A stretch of DNA of 64,000 nt from Pseudonocardia endophytica (lineage in GTDB: Bacteria > Actinomycetota > Actinomycetes > Mycobacteriales > Pseudonocardiaceae): contig NZ_SMFZ01000002.1 in the NCBI RefSeq assembly GCF_004339565.1, positions 372,001 through 436,000 of the forward strand, read 5' to 3'. Every line of letters begins with the position of its first letter. Position 1 is the stretch's first letter. Below are positions 24,692 through 33,161 of the stretch, piece after piece. Both the position numbers and the translations under genes were made by a program. The notes beneath the pieces are model-generated. The model saw nothing but the letters and a program-made list of their open reading frames with translations. It ran no database searches and was not told the origin of the DNA.

Positions 24692-25873
24692 TCAGCGAGT
24701 GCGGAGCGTGTCCGAGCCGTCTCCGGAGAGTAGCCGCGCCACGGCCGCGCGGTCCGGCTTGCCGATCCCGCGCTCCGGGATGCGCTCGACGCGGCGCAGC
24801 ACTCGCGGGACCGCGGCGCGACCGGACGCGGACCGCACGGCGGACCGGAGCGTGTCGTCGTCGGCACCCCCGTCCGCGACGACGAGAGCGGCCACGATCT
24901 GGCCCCATTCGGCGTCGTCGAGCCCCGTCACGCACGCGGCCCGCACGCCGGGCACGCCGAGCAGCGCCCGTTCGACGGCGGCGGGCGCGACCTTCTCCCC
25001 GCCTGTGTTGATCATGTCGTCGACCCGGCCGAGGACCGTGAGGCGACCGCCGTCGAGCCGGCCGAGATCGCCGGTGCGGAACCGGCCGCCGTCGAACGCG
25101 CCGTTGTCGTCGACCGGGTCGATGTACCCCGCGGCGACGACCGCCCCGCCCAGCACGATCCGGCCCGCGCCGGTGGGGTCCGGCGACTCGATGTCGACCG
25201 TCACGCCGTCGAGCGCGACGCCGTCGTAGACGCAGCCACCGCAGGTCTCGCTCATCCCGTACGTCGTGACGACGGAGACGCCCGCGTCCTCCGCCCGCCG
25301 TCGCAGCCCCGGGTCGAGCGCTGCTCCACCGACGAGCACCGCGTCGAACGACACCAGCGAGTCCAACGGCGCGCCCGGTCCGGTGTCCAGGATCCGGGCG
25401 ATCTGCGTCGGGACGAGGCTGGTGTAGCGCCGGGCTCTGACGGGCAGCTCCGTCGCGGCACTGGCGAATCCGTCCGGACGGAAACCGCCCGTCAGGTCCT
25501 GCACGACGGGTGCGGCGCCGGCGAGCAGCGCGCGCAGCACCACCTGCACGCCCGCGACGTGCTCGGCCGGGAGCGCCAGGAGCCACCGACCGGGCCCGCC
25601 GAGACGGCGCTCGGTCGCCGACGCGGACGCGCGCAGGGCCTCCGCGGTGAGCAGGACGTGCTTGGCGTCCCCGGAGGACCCGGACGTGGCGACGACGACG
25701 GCCACGCCGTCCGGCACCGGCGTGTCCGGGACGGACGCGGTCGGCCCGGCCGCCGCGACGGGACGCACGGCGGGGCCGCTCCCGTCCGTGGCGCGCCGCA
25801 ACGCATCCGCGAGCTCGTGCACCGACGACGGCGACGCGCCGACCGGAACCGTCCACACCACACGTCCCGTCAC
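24692..25873 (-). CDS. menE: o-Succinylbenzoate-CoA ligase
   Basis: A 393-residue adenylating enzyme of menaquinone synthesis that converts OSB to OSB-CoA. Visible motifs are VVATSGSSGDAKHV (P-loop), TTYGMSETCGGCVYDG, FRTGDLGRLDGGRLTVLGR and the C-terminal RGIGKPDRAAV with the catalytic lysine. It is shorter than typical acyl-CoA ligases, as usual for MenE, and lies among menA, menB and menD. GTG 25873 is preferred because GGAGGGGG precedes it; ATG 25915 would add 14 residues. Confidence 0.93.
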   Translation of the reverse strand: MTGRVVWTVPVGASPSSVHELADALRRATDGSGPAVRPVAAAGPTASVPDTPVPDGVAVVVATSGSSGDAKHVLLTAEALRASASATERRLGGPGRWLLALPAEHVAGVQVVLRALLAGAAPVVQDLTGGFRPDGFASAATELPVRARRYTSLVPTQIARILDTGPGAPLDSLVSFDAVLVGGAALDPGLRRRAEDAGVSVVTTYGMSETCGGCVYDGVALDGVTVDIESPDPTGAGRIVLGGAVVAAGYIDPVDDNGAFDGGRFRTGDLGRLDGGRLTVLGRVDDMINTGGEKVAPAAVERALLGVPGVRAACVTGLDDAEWGQIVAALVVADGGADDDTLRSAVRSASGRAAVPRVLRRVERIPERGIGKPDRAAVARLLSGDGSDTLRTR

Positions 25874-26028
25874 CGCACCCCCTCCGACTCGCCGCGACAC
25901 GGTCCACTGTGCCATCCGGCGATTTCGTCAGATGTGAGGAACGGACGGGCGGCGGTTAACGACATGCTCGTGCGGCACGACAAGCGTCACATCACCGCGA
26001 GGTGATCGGACGACCACGAGGAGTGCGA

Positions 26029-26247
26029 ATGTCCACCACAGAGCACCGTCCCCTGCGGATCACGCCGCTGCCGATGCCCCGGCAGCCGGTTGAGCCCGCG
26101 TTCACCGAGGCGCTCCCGGTCGTCGAACCGCCCGCTCCGCGGGCCCGTGCGGGCCGTCCGCACCGCACCAGGGGCTCCGAGCTCGCCGCGCTGGCGTTCG
26201 CCCTGCCGCTGCCGATCCCGGCCCAGCGCGGTCCGTCCGAGGTCTGA
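26029..26247 (+). CDS. Small Pro/Arg-rich hypothetical protein
   Basis: A 72-residue basic, proline-rich protein without a transmembrane helix. GAGGAG lies 5 nt before ATG, a good SD, and the first residues are MSTTEHRPLRITPLPMP. The C-terminal segment SELAALAFALPLPIPAQ is mildly hydrophobic. I do not recognise it. It is divergent from menE and stops 2 bp before the convergent lytic-enzyme-like gene. It could be a small regulatory or adaptor protein; nothing supports a specific role. Confidence 0.6.
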   Translation: MSTTEHRPLRITPLPMPRQPVEPAFTEALPVVEPPAPRARAGRPHRTRGSELAALAFALPLPIPAQRGPSEV

Positions 26248-26249
26248 CC

Positions 26250-27086
26250 TCACTCCGCCGACGGGTCGGCCCGCTGCAGCGACAGCCTGCCGTCCCTCGC
26301 CCCGGACTGGGACCAGTCGCCCGCGTCGGCCGTCCAGCTCGTCCCGTCGTAGGTCACGCTCTGCAGGCCGAACCGGCCCGCGTGCGCGACCAGCCAGTTC
26401 GCCATCTGCCACCCCCGCGCCGCCTCGTGCGGGCCGCTCAGCGAGGCCGTGCCGAGCTCAGCGGTCGCCACCCGTGCCACGTCGTCCGGGTTCGCGTTGT
26501 CCGGCAGGTCCTGACAGCGCAGCGCAGGCCCCGCCTCCCCGGTCAGCGCCGCGGCCATCGACCGGGCCTGCGGCTCCCACTGCGCGTACAGCGACCCGTC
26601 CGCGGACCGCTGGATCAGCTGGGCCGCGTCCGCGACGTCCAGCGTCGGCCAGTGCGGCTCGGTGCGCAGCTTCGTGTAGAACGCCCTCGCGGAGTACACC
26701 GGGTCGGTGACCTGGTCGTAGGTGCCCCACCCCTGGCTGGGCCGCTGCTGGAACAGTCCGGCCGAGTCCCGGTCGCCACCGGACAGGTTGCGCAGCCCGG
26801 TCTCCTGCAACGCCGTCGCCAGCGCCACCGTCACGGCGTGGTCCGGCATCCCCTCCGCCACGCCGACGCCGGCGATCGTCGCCGCGTTCCCGGCCTGCTC
26901 GAGCGTCAGTGCGACGTCCCGCTCGCCGCCGGTGACCGTGCAGCCGGGAGTTCCGGGCAGGTTGTTCGCCACCCAGACCACGCCGCCGACGACCAGGGCC
27001 AACACCGCGACGAGCACCAGCAGGGGCCCCACGGCGCGACGACGGCGGGGTGGCGCGGGCCGGCGCTGCGGTGGCACCCGGTGCAC
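26250..27086 (-). CDS. Membrane-anchored lysozyme/transglycosylase-like protein
   Basis: A 278-residue protein with a basic cytoplasmic N-terminus (PPRRRRAV), one transmembrane helix at about residues 20-41 and an extracytoplasmic domain. ALATALQETGLRNLSGGDRD followed by SAGLFQQRPSQGWG is typical of an actinobacterial lysozyme-like family with a Glu at the lytic position. Peptidoglycan cleavage is therefore plausible but catalytic proof is absent. GTG 27086 and GTG 27077 are both possible starts. It lies between menE and menB on the same strand. Confidence 0.75.
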   Translation of the reverse strand: MHRVPPQRRPAPPRRRRAVGPLLVLVAVLALVVGGVVWVANNLPGTPGCTVTGGERDVALTLEQAGNAATIAGVGVAEGMPDHAVTVALATALQETGLRNLSGGDRDSAGLFQQRPSQGWGTYDQVTDPVYSARAFYTKLRTEPHWPTLDVADAAQLIQRSADGSLYAQWEPQARSMAAALTGEAGPALRCQDLPDNANPDDVARVATAELGTASLSGPHEAARGWQMANWLVAHAGRFGLQSVTYDGTSWTADAGDWSQSGARDGRLSLQRADPSAE

Positions 27087-27175
27087 CCTGTCCGCCTCCC
27101 GCCCTCACCCGACCGATGGACTCTTACTGTGCCACGGGACCGGAGCGCGGCCGCTGGCGTCCGGGGTGGACGGTC

Positions 27176-28084
27176 TCAGTAGTGCCAGGGGTACGGCGCC
27201 CAGTCCGGCTCGCGCTTGCCGAGGAACGCGTCCCGGCCCTCGACGGCCTCGTCGGTCATGTACGCCAGCCGGGTCGCCTCGCCGGCGAACAGCTGCTGGC
27301 CGACCAGCCCGTCGTCGATCAGGTTGAACGAGTACTTGAGCATCCGCTGCGCCGTCGGCGACTTGCCGTTGATCTCCCGCGCCCACTGCAGCGCGGTGGC
27401 CTCCAGCTCGGCGTGCGGGACGACCTCGTTGACCGCGCCCATGTGGTGCATCTGCTCGGCGGTGTAGGTGCGGCCGAGGAAGAAGATCTCGCGCGCGAAC
27501 TTCTGCCCGACCTGTCGCGCCAGATACGCCGAGCCGTAGCCGCCGTCGAACGAGCCGACGTCGGCGTCGGTCTGCTTGAAGCGGGCATGCTCGGCGCTCG
27601 CCAGCGTGATGTCCGAGACGGCGTGCAGCGAGTGCCCACCACCGGCCGCCCAGCCCGGTACGACACAGATGACGACCTTGGGCATGAACCGGATCAGCCG
27701 CTGGCACTCCAGGATGTGCAGGCGGCCGGCACGGCCCTTCTCGACGGTGTCCGCCGTGTCCCCGGACGCGTACTGGTACCCGGTGCGCCCGCGGATGCGC
27801 TGGTCGCCTCCGGAGCAGAACGCCCACCCGCCGTCGCGCGGCGACGGGCCGTTCCCGGTGAGCAGCACGGCGCCGACGTCCGGGCTGGTCCGGGCGTGCT
27901 CGAGTGCCGTGTAGAGCTCGTCGACGGTGCCGGGGCGGAACGCGTTGCGGACCTCCGGGCGGTCGAACGCGATCCGGACCGCACCGGTGTCGACGGCGCG
28001 GTGGTAGGTGATGTCGACGAAGTCGAAACCCTCGACGCGGGTCCATGCCTTCGGGTCGAACAGTTCGGAGACGGTGTCCGGCAT
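27176..28084 (-). CDS. menB: 1,4-dihydroxy-2-naphthoyl-CoA synthase
   Basis: A 302-residue crotonase-fold enzyme cyclising OSB-CoA to DHNA-CoA. MenB features include FCSGGDQRIRGRTGYQ, the oxyanion-hole VVPGWAAGGGHSLHAVSD and the active-site Asp/Tyr region TDADVGSFDGGYGSAYLARQVG. ATG 28084 is preferred over GTG 28093 because TAGGGT (28092-28097) lies 7 nt upstream and overlaps the GTG. The MenE product is its substrate. Confidence 0.97.
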   Translation of the reverse strand: MPDTVSELFDPKAWTRVEGFDFVDITYHRAVDTGAVRIAFDRPEVRNAFRPGTVDELYTALEHARTSPDVGAVLLTGNGPSPRDGGWAFCSGGDQRIRGRTGYQYASGDTADTVEKGRAGRLHILECQRLIRFMPKVVICVVPGWAAGGGHSLHAVSDITLASAEHARFKQTDADVGSFDGGYGSAYLARQVGQKFAREIFFLGRTYTAEQMHHMGAVNEVVPHAELEATALQWAREINGKSPTAQRMLKYSFNLIDDGLVGQQLFAGEATRLAYMTDEAVEGRDAFLGKREPDWAPYPWHY

Positions 28085-28091
28085 GCCGGAC

Positions 28092-28097
28092 ACCCTA
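28092..28097 (-). promoter_or_regulatory. -10 element of menB, leaderless start
   Basis: TAGGGT on the minus strand, 7 nt upstream of the ATG at 28084 and overlapping the stop region of the kinase remnant. Confidence 0.6.
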
Positions 28098-28590
28098 GGA
28101 GCGGTCGTCGTCCAGCCGCCGCGCGATCTCCAGCGGCACGCCGTCGATCGGCCCGTCTCCCGCCGACCACACCTCGGACAGCACGCACACCGCGCAACCC
28201 CACGCCCGCACCCGGTCGAGCGGCAGGCCGAGCTCGTCGGAGACCTGTTCGATCCGCGACGGAGCCAGCCCCACCAGGCGATCGGCGGCGTCGAGCGGGT
28301 TGTAGAGCAGCTGGCCCGTGTCGTACCCGGGGTCGCCGACGAGCCCGTGCGGGTCGATCGCGAGCCACGGCCGCCGGGTCGCGGTCAGCGCGTTCGGGTG
28401 GTGCAGGTCGCCGTGCAGCACGACGTCGGCGGGTGACGAGTCGCACAGCTCGCCAGCTCGCCGACCAGCTCGCCGAGCCATGCCGGTGCCTCGCGGGGCC
28501 ATGTCCGGGAGACGGTCCGGGCCAGCATGTCCGGCACGTCGATCACGGCGTCGATCCTGGTGGCCGCGGTCGGGCGGCTGCATCCGGATT
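28095..28590 (-). pseudogene. Broken aminoglycoside/streptomycin 6-kinase-like gene
   Basis: The minus strand encodes the C-terminal lobe of an APH(6)-type kinase: VVLHGDLHHPNAL, with the catalytic loop HGDLHxxN, and LAIDPHGLVGDPGYD, the metal-binding Asp segment. Upstream the matching reading (DAVIDVPDMLARTVSRTW then PAWLGELVGELAS) lies in another frame, so a frameshift falls near 28445-28460 inside a GAGCTGG-rich slippery stretch. The N-terminal ~150 residues are missing, and a plus-strand membrane gene begins at 28607 where they should be. No intact start exists. The remnant is a decayed resistance-type gene. Confidence 0.75.
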
Positions 28591-28606
28591 CCGGGCGAAC
28601 GGGACC

Positions 28607-29206
28607 ATGCCGGTCGTGCGCAACGCGTGGAAGATCATCGCCGTCGCCCTGCCCGGGCTCGTCCTGGCCGTTGCCGGCTACCACCACCCTGGCGGCCTGG
28701 ACGTGTCCACCGCGCACATGTGGTGGACCGCCCACGTCCCGTTGATTCCGGTGTTCCCGCTGCTCGGTGTCGTGCTCTGGGCCCTGGTGCGCGACGAGCG
28801 GGGCCCCGCCAAGGTGCTCGTCGTCGTCGGCGCGTACGTCTACGGCTGCTTCTACACCGCACTCGACTGCCTGGCCGGGATCGCCGCCGGGCTGGTGCTG
28901 GAGACCGAGGGCCGCGGCCAGCAGTCGATCATCGAGCTGATCGGTCTCGGCGACCGGCTGTCCTACGTCGGCACCGGCGCCTACCTGGTCGCGACGCTCG
29001 CGGTGGCCGGCCTGCTGCTGCGCCGCGCCGGGCTCGTCGCGCTGCCCGGCGCACTGTTGCTCGTCGGCGCCGCGATCCCGTTCCAGACGTCGCACATCTT
29101 CTGGCCGACGGGCGTCGCGGCGATGGTCGCGAGCGCGGCCGGTGCGGCGCTGCTGGAGTGGAGCCGCACCCGGAGCGCTCCACGCGTCCCCGCCGCCGTC
29201 GCGTGA
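28607..29206 (+). CDS. Polytopic membrane protein of unknown function
   Basis: A 199-residue protein with about five transmembrane helices (near residues 9-25, 40-58, 66-88, 115-135, 142-160 and possibly 166-185). Conserved-looking polar residues include GYHHPGG and HMWWTAHVPL near the first extracytoplasmic loop. I do not recognise the family. It starts directly beyond the truncated kinase remnant, on the opposite strand. Its TGA stop is the first three bases of a 64-bp palindromic element. No clear SD precedes ATG. Confidence 0.65.
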   Translation: MPVVRNAWKIIAVALPGLVLAVAGYHHPGGLDVSTAHMWWTAHVPLIPVFPLLGVVLWALVRDERGPAKVLVVVGAYVYGCFYTALDCLAGIAAGLVLETEGRGQQSIIELIGLGDRLSYVGTGAYLVATLAVAGLLLRRAGLVALPGALLLVGAAIPFQTSHIFWPTGVAAMVASAAGAALLEWSRTRSAPRVPAAVA

Positions 29207-29267
29207 TCGGCGGTCCGGCCCGGATCGGTGCCGTGCACGGCGCCGATCCGCATCGATCCGCCGATCA
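29204..29267. repeat. 64-bp variant palindromic element at a stop codon
   Basis: Outer arms TGATCGGCGG and CCGCCGATCA match the 62-bp element ends, but the inner palindrome is different: GGATCGGTGCCG pairs with CGGCGCCGATCC around TGCA. It supplies the TGA of the preceding gene and probably acts as its terminator. Confidence 0.7.
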
Positions 29268-29310
29268 TGGATGCGTCGGCCGTCACCGCACGCCGTCCGA
29301 AGGCGGTAGG

Positions 29311-29316
29311 TAGCGT
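29311..29316 (+). promoter_or_regulatory. -10 element TAGCGT upstream of the FAD/Fe-S gene
   Basis: TAGCGT would start a transcript near 29323 with a leader of about 19 nt that includes GAGGAG before the TTG start. Confidence 0.5.
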
Positions 29317-29341
29317 CTCCTCAAGGGCGAGAGGAGAGACG

Positions 29342-32266
29342 TTGAGCCTGGACAGCGCGCGCGACACGACGGACGCAGGGGCCGAGGCGAGCCGGGCGCT
29401 CGAGCACGACCTGCGCAGGGCGATCGGCGGCGCCGTCCGCTTCGACGCGTCCAGTCGGGCGATGTGGTCGGCGGACGCGTCGAACTACCGTGGCATCCCG
29501 ATCGGCGTGATCTCCCCGCGCGACGCGGCCGACGTCGAGGCCGCGATGGCCGTGTGCCGCAGTCACGACGTGCCGGTGCTCCCGCTGGGCAGCCGCACCT
29601 CGATCGCCGGGCAGGCCGTCAACACGGCCGTCGCGTTCGACCTCCGCACGCACATGAACAAGATCGTCGAGGTGGACCCGGCCGCGCGGACGGCGCGGGT
29701 CCAGCCGGGCGCGGTCTGCGACGCCGTGCGCGACGCCGGAAAGCCGCACGGGCTCACGTTCGGCCCGGACCCGTCGACCCACAACCGCTGCACGATCGGC
29801 GGGATGATCGGCAACAACGCCTGCGGGTCGCACTCCGTGGCGTGGGGCAAGACCGTCGACAACGTCCGCACGCTCGACGTGCTGACCTATCGCGGCGAGA
29901 AGCTGACCGTCGGTCCGAACATGCCCGGCTCGGGCACGATCCCGGAGGCGCTGCGCGACCTCGGCGAGGGCATGGCGGAGACGATCCGCGGCCACTTCCC
30001 GGAGCTCACCCGTCGCGTGTCGGGCTACAACCTGGACCAGCTGCTGCCCGAGGCCGGCTGGAACATGGCGAAGGCGCTCGTCGGCACCGAGGGCACGTGC
30101 GCGACGACGCTGGAGGCCGTCGTCGATCTCGTCGAGTCGCCGCCGGCCCGCGCGCTCGCCGTGCTCGGCTTCCCGGACGCCTACCACGCCGCGGACAACG
30201 TGATGATCGTCCGCGAGCAGGGCCCGCTGACGATCGAGGGCATGGACGCCGGGCTGATCGCGTCGCTGCGTGCCTTGCGCCCCAACGAGACCACCAGCCG
30301 CATGTTGCCGGAGGGCAAGGGCTGGCTCTACGTGGAGACCGGCGGTGCCACGCGCGCCGAGGCGGAGGCCGCCGCCCAGGCCGTCGCGAAGGCGATGGCG
30401 CCCTACACGACCGGCCACCTCGTCGTCGACGACCCGCGGCAGATGCAGCAGCTCTGGCGCATCCGCGAGGAGGGCGCGGGCCTGCTCACGCGGTCGCCGG
30501 ACGGCGGCGAGGCGTGGCCCGGCTGGGAGGACGCCGCGGTCCCGCCGGAGCGCTTCGGCGCCTACCTGCGCGAGTTCGACAAGGTCCTGGAGCAGCACGG
30601 CCGCAAGGGCGTCTACTACGGCCACTTCGGCGACGGCTGCCTGCACGTCCGGATCGACTTCGACCTGCTCACCAAGCCGGGCGTCGCGAACTTCCGGGCG
30701 TTCATGACCGACGCGGCCGACCTCGTCGTCGCGCACGGCGGGTCGCTGTCCGGCGAGCACGGCGACGGCCAGGCCCGCGCCGAGCTGCTGCCGCGGATGT
30801 ACCCCAAGGAGGTCATCGCCGGGTTCGAGACGTTCAAGGCGATCTGGGACCCGGACGAGCGGATGAACCCCGGCCGGGTCACCCGACCGGCCACGATGGA
30901 CGAGAACCTGCGCGTGCAGCTGGGCATGCCGACCATGCGGGACAAGCCGATCCTCGCGTTCGCCCACGACCGCGGCAGCTTCACCCGAGCCACCCGGCGG
31001 TGCCTCGGCGTCGGCAAGTGCGCCATCGAGGGTTCGGGAGTCATGTGCCCGAGCTTCAACGTCACCGGCGAGGAGAAGCACTCCACCCGCGGTCGCGCGC
31101 GGCTGCTGTTCGAGATGGCGAACGGCGAGATCATCAAGGACGGTTGGCAGTCCGACGAGGTCGCCGAGGCTCTCGACCTCTGCCTGTCCTGCAAGGGATG
31201 CAAGTCCGACTGCCCGGTCGGCGTGGACATGGCGACCTACAAGACGGAGTTCCTCGCCCAGCGCTACAAGCGCAGGATCCGTCCGATCACGCACTACTCG
31301 ATGGGCGCGCTGCCGCTCTGGCTGCACCTGGTCGGCGGGCTGCCCGCCGGTGTCGTCGACGGGCTGAACCGGCTGGCCCGGCGCCCGCGGCTCGCCAGGC
31401 TGGTCAAGAAGCTGGGCGGCATCGCCCAGGAGCGCGACATCCCGCCGATCGCGCGAGAGACGTTCACCGCCACCGCGGGCGCCCGGGGTGCGACGGCCGG
31501 GGCGCGGGTCCCGGACCTCGGTATCCCGCAGGGCAGCCGCGGCCGGGTTCTGCTGTGGACGGACACGTTCACCGACCACTTCGACCCGGTGATCGGAGGC
31601 GACGCCGCCGCCGTGCTCACCGCGCTCGGCTACACCGTCGAGCTGCCGCCGCGCGCCGTCTGCTGTGGACTGACGTGGACGTCGACCGGGCAGGTCACGA
31701 CGGCCCGCGCCGTGCTCGCCCGCAGCCTGGCCGCGATCGCGCCGTGGCTGCGCGAGGGCGTCCCGGTCGTCGGGCTGGAGCCGTCGTGCACGGCCGCGCT
31801 GCGGTCGGACTCCGCGGAGCTGCTGCCCGACGACCCGATGGTCGCCCGGCTCCGTGACGGCGTGAAGACGTTCGCCGAGATGCTGTCCGCGCACGCCGAC
31901 GACCTGTCGTCGGCCGCGGCGCGCCGGACAGGGCCGGCGCCGGAGGTCCTGGTGCAGGTGCACTGCCACCAGCACGCCGAGCTGGGCACCGAGCCCGACC
32001 GGGGCGTGCTGGACGCGCTCGGCGTGCAGGCGACGATCCTGGACTCCGGTTGCTGCGGCCTGGCCGGCAACTTCGGGTTCGAGGACGGCCACTACGACGT
32101 GTCCATGGCCTGCGCGGAGCGGGTGCTCCTGCCGGAGCTGCGCGCCGCGGCACCGTCGGTCGACCTGCTCGCCGACGGGTTCTCCTGCCGCACCCAGGTC
32201 CGCCAGGCCGGGGAGCGCGAGCCCGTGCACCTGGCCCAGCTCGCCGCCCGGGTGCTGCGGGGATGA
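29342..32266 (+). CDS. FAD-linked oxidase/Fe-S oxidoreductase (D-lactate dehydrogenase-like)
   Basis: A 974-residue two-part enzyme. The N-terminal half is a GlcD-type FAD-binding oxidase (PLGSRTSIAGQAV, CTIGGMIGNNACGSHS, YYGHFGDGCLHVRIDF, SGEHGDGQAR). The C-terminal half has a ferredoxin-like Cys set (CLSCKGCKSDCPVGVDM near residue 615) and two CCG motifs (AVCCGLTW and SGCCGLAGNFGFE) typical of LldE/GlpC/heterodisulfide-reductase subunits. It likely oxidises a D-2-hydroxyacid such as D-lactate or D-2-hydroxyglutarate and passes electrons toward menaquinone. TTG 29342 is chosen for the GGAG 5 nt upstream. Overlaps the patatin gene by 4 bp. Confidence 0.9.
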   Translation: MSLDSARDTTDAGAEASRALEHDLRRAIGGAVRFDASSRAMWSADASNYRGIPIGVISPRDAADVEAAMAVCRSHDVPVLPLGSRTSIAGQAVNTAVAFDLRTHMNKIVEVDPAARTARVQPGAVCDAVRDAGKPHGLTFGPDPSTHNRCTIGGMIGNNACGSHSVAWGKTVDNVRTLDVLTYRGEKLTVGPNMPGSGTIPEALRDLGEGMAETIRGHFPELTRRVSGYNLDQLLPEAGWNMAKALVGTEGTCATTLEAVVDLVESPPARALAVLGFPDAYHAADNVMIVREQGPLTIEGMDAGLIASLRALRPNETTSRMLPEGKGWLYVETGGATRAEAEAAAQAVAKAMAPYTTGHLVVDDPRQMQQLWRIREEGAGLLTRSPDGGEAWPGWEDAAVPPERFGAYLREFDKVLEQHGRKGVYYGHFGDGCLHVRIDFDLLTKPGVANFRAFMTDAADLVVAHGGSLSGEHGDGQARAELLPRMYPKEVIAGFETFKAIWDPDERMNPGRVTRPATMDENLRVQLGMPTMRDKPILAFAHDRGSFTRATRRCLGVGKCAIEGSGVMCPSFNVTGEEKHSTRGRARLLFEMANGEIIKDGWQSDEVAEALDLCLSCKGCKSDCPVGVDMATYKTEFLAQRYKRRIRPITHYSMGALPLWLHLVGGLPAGVVDGLNRLARRPRLARLVKKLGGIAQERDIPPIARETFTATAGARGATAGARVPDLGIPQGSRGRVLLWTDTFTDHFDPVIGGDAAAVLTALGYTVELPPRAVCCGLTWTSTGQVTTARAVLARSLAAIAPWLREGVPVVGLEPSCTAALRSDSAELLPDDPMVARLRDGVKTFAEMLSAHADDLSSAAARRTGPAPEVLVQVHCHQHAELGTEPDRGVLDALGVQATILDSGCCGLAGNFGFEDGHYDVSMACAERVLLPELRAAAPSVDLLADGFSCRTQVRQAGEREPVHLAQLAARVLRG

Positions 32267-33111
32267 GCGGCCGGGAGCGGGCGCTCGTACTCGGCGGCGG
32301 CGGTCTGGCCGGCATCGCCTGGATGTACGGGGTGCTCGCCGGCCTGCTCGAGCACGGCGTCGACCTGTCCGGTGCCGACCTCGTCGTCGGGACGTCGGCG
32401 GGCGCGTCCGTCGGGGCGAACGTCGCGGCCGGACGTGACCTCGAGGAGCGCTGTGCCGCGCAGCTGGCGCCCGCTGCCGGCGAGATCGCCGTGACGCCCG
32501 GTGCCGGACTGGCGCTGCGCGTGCTGCGCGCCGTGGTCTCCGGCCCCCGTACCGCCCAGGACGTGCGCGCACGGATCGGCCGCCTCGCGCTGGACGCCGA
32601 CACCGTCGACGAGACGGAGAGGCTGGCCGCCATCCGTTCCCGTCTCGGTGACGTGGACTGGTCGCCGACGACCGACCTGCGGATCACCGTCGTGGACGCG
32701 CGCACGGGCGAGTTCCGGGCGTTCGGCCGCGACGACGGCGTGCCGCTCGTCACGGCCGTCGCGTCCAGCGGGGCGGTGCCGGGCGTGTGGCCGCCGGTGA
32801 CCGCGCTCGGCACCCGGTGGATCGACGGCGGGGTCCGCTCGTCGGCGAACGCGGACCTCGCGGCCGGGTACGGACGGGTCGTCGTCCTGGCTCCGCTGGC
32901 CGCAGGGATCGGAGCGATGGCGAAGCCGTCGACGCAGGTCGAGGCGCTGGCCGCGACGTCGCGGGCGACGCTCGTGACACCGGATCGGGAGGCGCGCCGC
33001 GCGTTCGGCCGCAACGTGTTCGACCCCGCGACACGACCGCCCGCGGCATGGGCCGGACGCCGCCAGTCCGCCGCCGTCGCCGACGCCGTGCGGGCCGTCT
33101 GGGAGCAGTAG
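32263..33111 (+). CDS. Patatin-like phospholipase/acyl hydrolase
   Basis: A 282-residue serine hydrolase with the complete patatin catalytic set: oxyanion loop LGGGGLAGIAW (about residue 10), nucleophile GTSAGAS (about 44) and the Asp in IDGGVRSS (about 189). It is expected to hydrolyse acyl esters of lipids in the cytoplasm; the substrate is unknown. ATG overlaps the FAD/Fe-S gene stop (ATGA), suggesting coupled expression with that oxidoreductase. Confidence 0.92.
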   Translation: MSGRERALVLGGGGLAGIAWMYGVLAGLLEHGVDLSGADLVVGTSAGASVGANVAAGRDLEERCAAQLAPAAGEIAVTPGAGLALRVLRAVVSGPRTAQDVRARIGRLALDADTVDETERLAAIRSRLGDVDWSPTTDLRITVVDARTGEFRAFGRDDGVPLVTAVASSGAVPGVWPPVTALGTRWIDGGVRSSANADLAAGYGRVVVLAPLAAGIGAMAKPSTQVEALAATSRATLVTPDREARRAFGRNVFDPATRPPAAWAGRRQSAAVADAVRAVWEQ

Positions 33112-33161
33112 TCTGCGCCACGTCCGGGAATGACCACCGAGATCGACGGGTAGTCACCGGT

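Noticed and set aside
29321..32572. Very long minus-strand open frame (over 1000 codons)
   Set aside because: It is the antisense shadow of the FAD/Fe-S oxidoreductase gene and shows no protein motifs; long open antisense frames are expected at this GC content.
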